Assembly (NCBI GenBank): GCA_035551935.1
Contig: DASZMJ010000613.1
Span: 1 to 8,304, forward strand
From: DASZMJ01 sp035551935
GTDB lineage: Bacteria; Planctomycetota; Planctomycetia; Isosphaerales; Isosphaeraceae
Reading direction: 5' to 3'
DNA: 8,304 bases
Under the pieces are notes generated by a model. It saw nothing but the letters and a program-made list of their open reading frames with translations, searched no databases and had not been told where the DNA came from. Numbering within the stretch: the stretch's first letter is position 1; each line of letters begins with the position of its first letter. The position numbers and the translations under genes were made by a program. Shown piece by piece: positions 1 through 6,273 of this stretch.

Positions 1-22
1 GCCCGCCGTCCGAGCGGCGGGC
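1..22. repeat. GC-rich hairpin at the window edge
   Basis: Positions 1-8 (GCCCGCCG) and 15-22 (CGGCGGGC) form a perfect 8-bp inverted repeat around a 6-base loop. A TCTCTCTCTC tract follows at about 32-41, but there is no T-run, so this is not a classical intrinsic terminator. It could be the end of an upstream gene or a leader or intercistronic structure in front of the cusB-like gene. The stem may extend beyond the window start. Confidence 0.5.
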
Positions 23-110
23 GCCCGGCAATCTCTCTCTCAGGCGTTCGAGCGGATTTGGAAGGGAAGCAACCCTCACCCCGGCGACCCGCCGGGGAAC
101 CGAGGGGGAA

Positions 111-115
111 AGAGG
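111..115 (+). promoter_or_regulatory. Ribosome binding site for the cusB-like gene
   Basis: AGAGG lies 5 bases before the ATG at 121, within a purine-rich stretch starting at 102. It supports ATG 121 over the upstream in-frame TTG at 58, which has no comparable site. Confidence 0.6.
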
Positions 116-120
116 CAGTG

Positions 121-1959
121 ATGTCGCACCAACCCCAAGAACAAACCGGCCCCGGCCCCGAGGCCCCGCCGCTCTCGGGCTGGAAGAAGTTCCGGCTGGT
201 CGTCAAGGTGGTCGAGCTGCGCCTGCGGTTCGTCCTGCTGATGGCGATCACCGGGCTGACGTTCGCGTACTGGGACACGATCTGGAACTATTACGATAAG
301 TGGACACGACCCCCGGCGGAGAAGGTCGCGGCAGCGGCGGGCGTCGAGTACTACTGCCCGATGCATCCGAGCGTCGTCCGCGACGAGCCGGGCACCTGCC
401 CGGTCTGCGGCATGAACCTGACGAAGCGCAAGAAGGGGGAGAAGGAGGCGCTGCCCGAGGGGACGCTCGCGCGCGTCAAGCTCGCGCCGTTCCGCGTCCG
501 GCAGGCGGGCGTCGCGACGGCGGACGTGGCCTACGCCCCCCTGGCCGAGACGCTCACGACCGTCGGCTTCGTCGAATATGACGAGCGCCTGATCCGCCAG
601 ATCGCCTCGAAGGTGCGGGGCCTGGCGCGGATCGAGCGGCTCTTCGTCAACTTCACCGGCGTCGACGTGAAGGCCGGCGAGCCCCTGGCCGAGGTCTACG
701 GGCCCGAGCTGTATCAGGCCGTCCGCGAGCTCTTGCTGGCGCAGCAGGTGGCCCGCGGCGCCACGGCGCCGCGGTCCGCGACGGCCCGCGCCATGATGGG
801 CGACCCGGGGCAGATGCTCGCGCTCGCCCGCGACAAGCTCGGGCTGATGGGCGTCACGCCCGCCCAGATCGACGACATCCTCAAGCACAACCGCGCCGAC
901 TTCAAGCTGCCGATCCTCTCGCCGATCTCCGGCCACGTCAGTCGGCTCGACGTCCGCGAGGGGCAGTACGTCGAGGAAGGGCGGATGATGTTCGAGGTCG
1001 TCGACCTGCGTCGCGTCTGGATCAAGGCGCGGGTCTTCGAGGACCAGGTCGGCCTGATCCGCGTCGGCCAGGGCGTCGAGGCGAAGATCGAGGGCCTGCC
1101 GGGCACGTTCGCCGGCGCCGTCGAGTTCGTCCAGCCGCACCTCGACCCGGCGACGCGGACGCTGGAGGTCCGGTACGGCCTCGACAACCCCGACCACGTC
1201 CTCCGCCCCGGCATGTACGCGACGGTCACGCTCAAGACGCCCGTCGCCGAGACGCCCCTGTTCCGCACGAAGCTCGCCGCCCGTCGGACCGCCCCCAAGA
1301 CCACCGACGGCGTCCGCCGCGTCAGCCTAACGGTCGAGGAGCAGGAGGTTTGCCCGGTGACGGGGGCGAAGCTCGGCTCGATGGGCGCGCCGGTGCCGGT
1401 CGAGGTCCAGGGGAGCAGGCTCTGGACCTGCTGCAAGGCCTGCCCGCCGAAGGTCCAGGCCGAGCCGGCCCGCTACATCGCCAAGGTGTCGATGCCGACG
1501 CCCGAGGAGCAGCAGATCTGCCCGGTGACGGGGCTGAAACTCGGCTCGATGGGCGACCCGATCCGCGTCGAGGTGCAAGGCCGTTCGGTCTGGGTCTGCT
1601 GCCCGGCGTGCCCGGCGAAGCTGAAGGCCGAGCCGTCGAAGTACCTGCCCCGGCTCGATCCGGCCCCCAAGGACGAGGTGCTCAGCGTCCCCGAGTCGGC
1701 CGTCGTCGACACCGGCGCGTTGACGATGGTCTACGTCGAGACCAAGCCGGGCGTCTTCGACGGCCGCAAGGTCGTCCTCGGCCCCCGCATCGGCGACCGC
1801 TTCCCGGTCCTCGAAGGGCTCGCGCCCGGCGAGAAGGTCGTCGCCGCGGGCGCCTTCCTCGTCGACGCCGAGTCGCGGCTCGACCCGTCCACCAGGCCCG
1901 CCGCCGCCGACGCCCCGGCGCCGATGCCGATGCCGGCGGGCCATCACCACGGAGGCTGA
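121..1959 (+). CDS. cusB: CusB-type RND periplasmic adaptor with two inserted Cys-rich modules
   Basis: This is a 612-residue membrane fusion protein that should bridge the inner-membrane pump encoded next to it and an outer-membrane channel for Cu(I)/Ag(I) export. Residues 33-51 form one transmembrane anchor; there is no lipobox. Residues 77-100 are a heavy-metal-binding motif (YYCPMHP, C79; CPVCGM, C93 and C96). Lipoyl-type halves lie near 160-193 and 263-296, with a helical hairpin between them. The beta-barrel spans about 298-373, and the membrane-proximal domain starts at VPESAVVDTG (about 521-597). Between those last two domains, where the family normally has a short linker, sit two copies of a cysteine module (about 404-511). 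The tail ends GHHHGG after a Met-Pro run. ATG 121 is chosen for its ribosome binding site. The stop lies 7 bases before the pump gene, so the two are almost certainly cotranscribed. Family identity is secure; Cu/Ag specificity is inferred from the motifs and the partner pump. Confidence 0.93.
   Translation: MSHQPQEQTGPGPEAPPLSGWKKFRLVVKVVELRLRFVLLMAITGLTFAYWDTIWNYYDKWTRPPAEKVAAAAGVEYYCPMHPSVVRDEPGTCPVCGMNLTKRKKGEKEALPEGTLARVKLAPFRVRQAGVATADVAYAPLAETLTTVGFVEYDERLIRQIASKVRGLARIERLFVNFTGVDVKAGEPLAEVYGPELYQAVRELLLAQQVARGATAPRSATARAMMGDPGQMLALARDKLGLMGVTPAQIDDILKHNRADFKLPILSPISGHVSRLDVREGQYVEEGRMMFEVVDLRRVWIKARVFEDQVGLIRVGQGVEAKIEGLPGTFAGAVEFVQPHLDPATRTLEVRYGLDNPDHVLRPGMYATVTLKTPVAETPLFRTKLAARRTAPKTTDGVRRVSLTVEEQEVCPVTGAKLGSMGAPVPVEVQGSRLWTCCKACPPKVQAEPARYIAKVSMPTPEEQQICPVTGLKLGSMGDPIRVEVQGRSVWVCCPACPAKLKAEPSKYLPRLDPAPKDEVLSVPESAVVDTGALTMVYVETKPGVFDGRKVVLGPRIGDRFPVLEGLAPGEKVVAAGAFLVDAESRLDPSTRPAAADAPAPMPMPAGHHHGG
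1330..1653 (+). repeat. Two tandem YHS/TRASH-like cysteine modules inside the adaptor
   Basis: Copy 1 covers residues about 404-455 (1330-1485) and copy 2 residues about 460-511 (1498-1653); equivalent cysteines are 56 residues (168 bases) apart. Both read CPVTG, LGSMG, VEVQG, a Trp, CC-x-x-C-P and P-x-x-Y in the same order. Cysteines are C411, C437, C438, C441 and C467, C493, C494, C497, so spacing is identical (26, 1, 3). The layout resembles YHS/TRASH metal-binding domains, which combine an N-terminal Cys with a later Cys pair and a P-x-x-Y end. Assignment to that superfamily is by pattern only. The copies differ at many residues, so the duplication is not very recent. Confidence 0.85.
1951..1955 (+). 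promoter_or_regulatory. Ribosome binding site for the cusA-like gene
   Basis: GGAGG overlaps the last codons of the adaptor gene and stands 11 bases before the ATG at 1967. The spacing is slightly long. Its position inside the upstream gene fits translational coupling. Confidence 0.55.
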
Positions 1960-1966
1960 GTCGCAC

Positions 1967-4900
1967 ATGATCGGCGGGATCATCGAGTGGTCGGTCCGCA
2001 ACCGCTTCGTCGTCATCCTCGCGAGCCTCGCGCTCGGCGCGGCGGGCGTGCGCGCGATGCTGACGATGCCGGTCGATGCGATCCCCGACCTCTCCGAGAA
2101 CCAGGTCATCGTCTTCACCGACTGGATGGGCCGCAGCCCGCGCGAGATCGAGGACCAGGTCACGTACCCGCTCTCGGTCAACCTCCAGGGGCTCGCGGGC
2201 GTGAAGGTCGTGCGGTCGTCGAGCGAGTTCAACTTCTCGATGATCACGATCATCTTCGACGACGCCACCGACTTCTACTTCGCCCGCGAGCGCGTGCTCG
2301 AGCGGCTGTCGATCGCCTCGACGTTCCTGCCGCCGGGCGTGACCCCCTACCTCGCCCCCGACGCCACCGCCGTCGGCCAGATCTTCTGGTACACCGTCGA
2401 GGGGGACGGCAAGGACCTGAGCCGGCTCCGATCGATCCAGGATTGGTACGTCCGCTATCAGCTCAACAGCGTCCCCGGCGTCGCCGAGGTCGCCTCCGTC
2501 GGCGGCGCCCCGCGCGAGTACCAGATCGACCTCGACCCGAACAAGCTCCGCGCCTACGGCATCAGCCTCGGCGAGGTGTACTCGGCCGTCGCGCGGTCGA
2601 ACTCGGCCGTCGGCGGCCGGGTCATCCACCAGGGGAACGCCGAATACCTGATCCGCTCCGTCGGCTGGATCAGGAATGCGCGCGACATCGAGGAGACGGT
2701 CGTCACCCAGCGCCGGGGGACGCCGATCCTCGTGCGCAACCTCGGCGTCGTCCAGCTCGGCCCGGCGTTCCGCCGCAGCGTGCTCGAGAAGGACGGCCGG
2801 GAGGTCGTCGGCGGCGTCGTCCTGATGCGATACGGCGAGAACCCGCTGGAGGTCACGCGGCGGATCAAGGAGAAGATCACCGCCTTGCAGGCCGGGCTCG
2901 CGGCCGACGGGGTGCGGATCGTCCCCTTCTACGACCGCACCCCCCTGATCCGAAAGGCGCTGGAGACCGTCAGCGGCACGGTGAAGGAGGAGCTGATCGT
3001 CTGCACGATCGCCATCCTGATCGTGATGGGCCACCTCGGCAACGCCTTCGTCGTCGCGATCACCCTGCCGATGGCGATCCTGTTCAGCTTCCTGATGATG
3101 CGGCTCTTCGGCATGTCGTCGAACATCATGAGCCTGGCGGGCATCTCGATCTCGGTCGGCATCCTGATCGACCAGGCGGTCGTCATGGGCGAGAACGCGG
3201 CGCACCACCTGACGCGCCACTTCGGCCGGGATCGGATCACCGGCGACACCACCGACATCGTCGTCGCCGCCTGCCGCACCGTCGGTCGGCCGATCTTCTT
3301 CTCCGTCTTAATCACCATCCTTTCCTTCTTGCCGGTCTTCGCGCTGTCGGGCCGCGAGGGGAAGATGTTCCACCCGCTGGCGTTCACGAAGACGTTCGCG
3401 CTGATCGGCGTGGCCGTGCTGTCGATCACGCTCGTGCCGGCCTTGATCCCGATCTTCCTGCGGGGGCGGATCAAGTCGGAGGACGAGAACTGGCTGGTCC
3501 GCACGATGATCTCGATCTTCAAGCCGATGCTCTCCTGGCTGATGGACCGGACGACCCTGGTCTGCTGGCTGTTCGTCGTGATCGTCGGCCTGGGTTACGT
3601 GGCCTCGACGAAGCTCGGCCGCCAGTTCATGCCGGACCTCGACGAGCAGAGCCTGATGGACATGCCGACGACCGTGCCGCGCGCCTCGATCGCCGAGGCG
3701 GCCGAGGACCTCCGGATGCGCGACGCGATCTTGCGCGGGTTCCCCGAGGTCTGGCAGGTCGTCGGCAAGGCCGGCCGCGCCGAGACGCCGACCGACGCCT
3801 CGCCGCTCGACATGATCGAGACGGTCATCAACCTCCGCGACCACTCGGCCTGGACGAAGCGGCAGATGCGGTTCGACGACGCCGTCGCCCAGGCCCGCGC
3901 CGCGCTCGGGGCGCTCGAGGCGAAGGGCCTGGTCCGCCGCGCCGGGACGGACCCGGAGCGCGACGGCCTCGCCAACGACGCCGCGATGACCGTCGCGACG
4001 CGGCTCGACGACGCCCTCCGCGCCCTGGCCGTGCATCGGCTCGACGAGTTCCGGCCCGAGCTCGGCCGCACGCTGATCGGCGCGGCGATCGACGAGCTGA
4101 TCCGCCGCGTCGCGCCGGCGAACGTCTCGCGACGGCCGACCGCCGATGAGCGCGCCGGGCTCGTCGCTGCCCTGGCGACGCCGCACGCCGGCCGCCTCGC
4201 GGTCGAGGTGCTCGCCGACGACGTGTCGGCGCTGGTCCGCGACCTGCGGCCTCGGCTGATCGCGCTCGGCGTGCTCCGCGACCGCCCCGACCTGCTCGAC
4301 CCGCCGCCGCCGCCGATCGAGGGGGCCGTCGCGTCGGCCGTCGGCCTGCTCGGCTTCGAGCGCCCGACCCTCCTCGGCCGCGTCACCGACCGCCTCGCCG
4401 CCGAGCACGGGCGGCGGCTGGCCGCGCGGGTCCGGTCGCTGAACTGGGAGCTGTTCGACCGCGCCGTCGGCGTCGTCACCTGGGCGGCGATCGAGGAATT
4501 GAGGTCCCTGGCCCGTGACCGCAAGCTCCTCGGCCGCGCGCCGAACGAGGGCGAGCTCCAGGCCCTCCGCGCCGTTCTGGAGAAGCCCCTCGCCGCCCGC
4601 CTCCTGCTCTGGAAGAAGACCAAGAAGGAATTGATCGATGAGATGAGCACGGCCTTACAGATGCCGGGCTGGGGCAACAGCTTCACGCAGCCGATCGCCA
4701 ACCGCATCGAGATGCTCTCGACCGGCGTCCGCAGCGACATCGGCGTCAAGGTCTTCGGCGCCGACCTCGACGAGCTCCAGCGCGTCACGCAGGAGATCGC
4801 CGGCGTGCTCCGCTCGATCCGCGGCGCCGCCGACATCTTCCCCGATCAGATCGTCGGCAAGGGCTACATCCAGATCGACATCGACCGCGCCAAGGCGGCG

Positions 4901-5941
4901 CGGTACGGCATCTCGGTCGGCGACATCCAGGACGTCGTCGAGGTCGCGATGGGGGGGCGCCCCTTGACGATGACCGTCGAGGGCCGCGAGCGCTACCCGG
5001 TCCGCGTCCGCTACGCCCGCGCCTATCGCGACGACGTCGATTCCCTCAAGCGCATCCTCGTCGCCGCCCGCGGCGCGATGGGCGACGCCGGCCCGGGCGG
5101 CATGGGCGGCATGGGGGCCCCGGCCCCGGCCGCGGCGGGCGACAACCAGCCCGTCCAGGTCACGCTCGGCCAAGTCGCCGAGGTCAAGGTCGTCGAGGGG
5201 CCGTCGATGATCAAGAGCGAGAACGGCCTGTTGCGCTCGTATATCCAATTGAACGTCCGCGGGCGCGACGAGGTCGGCCTCGTCGAGGAGGCCCGCGCCG
5301 TCGTCGACCAGAAGGTGAAGCTGCCCCCCGGCATGTACGTCGAGTGGGGGGGCAAATTCGAGCATCAGGTCCGCGCGCAGAAGACCTTGCGCGTCGTCTT
5401 CCCGGCGGTCCTCGCCGTCATCGTGCTCATCCTCTACCTCACGCACCGGAGCTGGTCCGACGCCTTCCTGCTGATGACCAGCGTGCTCGGTGCCCTGGCC
5501 GGCGGGGCGATCTTCCAGTGGCTCTTCGCCTTCCCGTTCAGCGTCGCGGTGCAGGTCGGCTACATCGCCTGCTTCGGCATGGCCGTCGAGACCGGCGTCG
5601 TCATGCTCGTCTACCTCCGCGAGGCCATCGACGAGCGCGGCGGCCTGGAGAACATCGCCACGATCGCGGAGCTCCGGCAGGCCGTGCTCGAAGGCGCCGT
5701 GCATCGCCTCCGGCCGAAGCTGTTGACCGAGGGTGCGGCGATCCTCTCGATCGCGCCGATGCTCTGGGCCACCGGCGTCGGCGCCGAGGTCATCCGGCCG
5801 ATGGCGGCGCCGGTGCTCGGCGGCCTGCTCGTGGCCGACGAGGTCATCGACGTCTTCCTCCCCGTCCTCTTCTTCGCCCTCCGCCGCCGCCGCTGGCGCC
5901 GCCTCCGCGGCCTCGGCCCGCTCGACGAGGCCGCCACTTGA
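1967..5941 (+). CDS. cusA: CusA-type heavy-metal RND efflux pump with a ~250-residue periplasmic insertion
   Basis: This is a 1324-residue inner-membrane proton-driven pump of the heavy-metal RND family; usual members have about 1040-1060 residues. TM1 is near residues 14-31 and the first periplasmic loop starts with PVDAIPDLSENQV. TM4 carries the proton-relay Asp D402 (ILIDQAVVMGEN). E1208 (GMAVETGVVML) and K1251 (RLRPKLL) match the other two relay residues in the last membrane block. The copper/silver branch is suggested by LDMIETVI (M616) and RIEMLSTG (M916), which align with E. coli CusA M573 and M623 as I recall them. Those sites are about 50 residues apart in E. coli but 300 here, so about 250 residues are inserted (about 630-882). 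A second small insert is Gly/Met/Ala-rich (1038-1059). The last membrane helix has an unusual acidic LLVADEVIDVFLP segment. The gene follows the adaptor by 7 bases. The frame is intact, with coding-like composition throughout the insertion. Confidence 0.95.
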   Translation: MIGGIIEWSVRNRFVVILASLALGAAGVRAMLTMPVDAIPDLSENQVIVFTDWMGRSPREIEDQVTYPLSVNLQGLAGVKVVRSSSEFNFSMITIIFDDATDFYFARERVLERLSIASTFLPPGVTPYLAPDATAVGQIFWYTVEGDGKDLSRLRSIQDWYVRYQLNSVPGVAEVASVGGAPREYQIDLDPNKLRAYGISLGEVYSAVARSNSAVGGRVIHQGNAEYLIRSVGWIRNARDIEETVVTQRRGTPILVRNLGVVQLGPAFRRSVLEKDGREVVGGVVLMRYGENPLEVTRRIKEKITALQAGLAADGVRIVPFYDRTPLIRKALETVSGTVKEELIVCTIAILIVMGHLGNAFVVAITLPMAILFSFLMMRLFGMSSNIMSLAGISISVGILIDQAVVMGENAAHHLTRHFGRDRITGDTTDIVVAACRTVGRPIFFSVLITILSFLPVFALSGREGKMFHPLAFTKTFALIGVAVLSITLVPALIPIFLRGRIKSEDENWLVRTMISIFKPMLSWLMDRTTLVCWLFVVIVGLGYVASTKLGRQFMPDLDEQSLMDMPTTVPRASIAEAAEDLRMRDAILRGFPEVWQVVGKAGRAETPTDASPLDMIETVINLRDHSAWTKRQMRFDDAVAQARAALGALEAKGLVRRAGTDPERDGLANDAAMTVATRLDDALRALAVHRLDEFRPELGRTLIGAAIDELIRRVAPANVSRRPTADERAGLVAALATPHAGRLAVEVLADDVSALVRDLRPRLIALGVLRDRPDLLDPPPPPIEGAVASAVGLLGFERPTLLGRVTDRLAAEHGRRLAARVRSLNWELFDRAVGVVTWAAIEELRSLARDRKLLGRAPNEGELQALRAVLEKPLAARLLLWKKTKKELIDEMSTALQMPGWGNSFTQPIANRIEMLSTGVRSDIGVKVFGADLDELQRVTQEIAGVLRSIRGAADIFPDQIVGKGYIQIDIDRAKAARYGISVGDIQDVVEVAMGGRPLTMTVEGRERYPVRVRYARAYRDDVDSLKRILVAARGAMGDAGPGGMGGMGAPAPAAAGDNQPVQVTLGQVAEVKVVEGPSMIKSENGLLRSYIQLNVRGRDEVGLVEEARAVVDQKVKLPPGMYVEWGGKFEHQVRAQKTLRVVFPAVLAVIVLILYLTHRSWSDAFLLMTSVLGALAGGAIFQWLFAFPFSVAVQVGYIACFGMAVETGVVMLVYLREAIDERGGLENIATIAELRQAVLEGAVHRLRPKLLTEGAAILSIAPMLWATGVGAEVIRPMAAPVLGGLLVADEVIDVFLPVLFFALRRRRWRRLRGLGPLDEAAT
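3854..4612 (+). other. Helix-rich insertion domain in the CusA second periplasmic loop
   Basis: Residues about 630-882 fall between DHSAW (625-629) and KKTKKELIDEM (883-893). In standard CusA only about eight residues separate the corresponding Trp and helix. The segment is rich in Ala, Arg, Leu, Asp and Glu with helix-like spacing, has a five-proline run in the middle (near LLDPPPPPIEG), contains no cysteine and only a few Met/His, and shows no long hydrophobic helix. It is therefore probably a soluble periplasmic helical domain. I do not recognise the fold. Enlarged CusA proteins with material at this point probably exist in other planctomycetes, but I cannot verify that here. Confidence 0.8.
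5078..5143 (+). other. Gly/Met-rich loop in CusA
   Basis: Residues 1038-1059 read as MGDAGPGG, two MGG-type units, then an Ala-Pro stretch. They lie between the ILVAARGA strand and VQVTLGQVAEVKV, on the periplasmic side. The position is a surface loop in CusA relatives. Met residues 1038, 1046 and 1049 could bind Cu(I) weakly, or the segment may simply be a flexible linker. Confidence 0.7.
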
Positions 5942-5960
5942 GGCGGCATCGCCATGGATA

Positions 5961-6000
5961 GGGGTAGGGGAGGCCCATTGGCTTGGGCCTCCCCTACCTC
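5961..6000. terminator. Strong inverted repeat, likely bidirectional terminator
   Basis: GTAGGGGAGGCCCA (5964-5977) pairs perfectly with TGGGCCTCCCCTAC (5984-5997) around the loop TTGGCT. G5963-C5998 extends the stem, then a G-T wobble and G5961-C6000. It starts 19 bases after the pump stop and lies between two converging genes. There is no T-tract on either side, so it is not a textbook intrinsic terminator; it could also act by protecting mRNA 3' ends. Confidence 0.65.
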
Positions 6001-6109
6001 CGAACCGGACAGGCGGATCCCCCGCATACGGCCCTCCGGTCGATGGTCTTACCTCAAAGAGGGGTGACGGGCCAGGGCATGGGCGCTCGCCAGACTGAAC
6101 AGCCCCTGC

Positions 6110-6127
6110 GACGCCGCTTCCGGCGTC
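6110..6127. repeat. Short hairpin
   Basis: GACGCCG (6110-6116) and CGGCGTC (6121-6127) form a 7-bp perfect stem with the tetraloop CTTC. It lies about 150 bases past the sigma gene stop. It could contribute to 3' end formation, but short GC stems arise often by chance in DNA this GC-rich. Confidence 0.35.
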
Positions 6128-6199
6128 CGGCACAAGATGTGAACGGCGGCGGGAAAGTGCAGCGCGGGGCGGGTGCCGACGGGCGGCCGAAATGGGCGA

Positions 6200-6264
6200 C
6201 GCCCTCGGTCTGACTCACTGCTCCCTGCCCACGATGGAGGCCGATTGGCCGACCACCGAGGGCG
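6200..6264. repeat. 10-bp inverted repeat just past the sigma gene
   Basis: CGCCCTCGGT (6200-6209) is the exact reverse complement of ACCGAGGGCG (6255-6264), 45 bases apart. The inner arm set includes a small GGCC-GATT-GGCC palindrome (6239-6250). The outer end is 9 bases from the stop codon of the minus-strand gene, so it may help end that transcript. The long loop makes this uncertain. Confidence 0.4.
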
Positions 6265-6273
6265 CCGGGCGGC

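Larger units (their letters stand above)
5942..6273. other. Convergent intergenic region
   Basis: These 332 bases separate the ends of the pump gene (plus) and the sigma gene (minus). They hold a strong hairpin (5961-6000), a 7-bp hairpin (6110-6127) and a 10-bp inverted repeat with a 45-base loop (6200-6264). Open frames exist on both strands: plus, 76 codons from 5983; minus, 74 codons in frame after the sigma stop down to TAA at 6049-6051. Neither has a convincing start or ribosome binding site, and I call no gene. Confidence 0.6.

Noticed and set aside
58..120. TTG at 58 as the start of the adaptor gene, adding 21 residues
   Set aside because: The added stretch (Pro/Arg/Lys-rich) has no family match, and AGAGG lies at good spacing before ATG 121.
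1682..3220. Long minus-strand open frame (512 codons) opposite the pump gene
   Set aside because: It has Arg/Asp/His-biased low-complexity composition typical of antisense frames in GC-rich DNA and no recognisable domain; the plus strand is a clear RND pump.
4951..5352. Two runs of seven G (4951-4957 and 5346-5352) as possible frameshift or slippage sites
   Set aside because: The CusA frame and conserved motifs continue correctly through both, so there is no sign of a frameshift or programmed slippage.
4655..6133. Minus-strand open frame of 492 codons spanning the end of the pump gene and the intergenic region
   Set aside because: It is an antisense shadow of the pump gene with biased composition and no family features.
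5983..6213. Plus-strand open frame of 76 codons in the intergenic region
   Set aside because: Its ATG-proximal end lies inside the hairpin, it has no ribosome binding site, and the product is Arg/Gly-rich without a domain.
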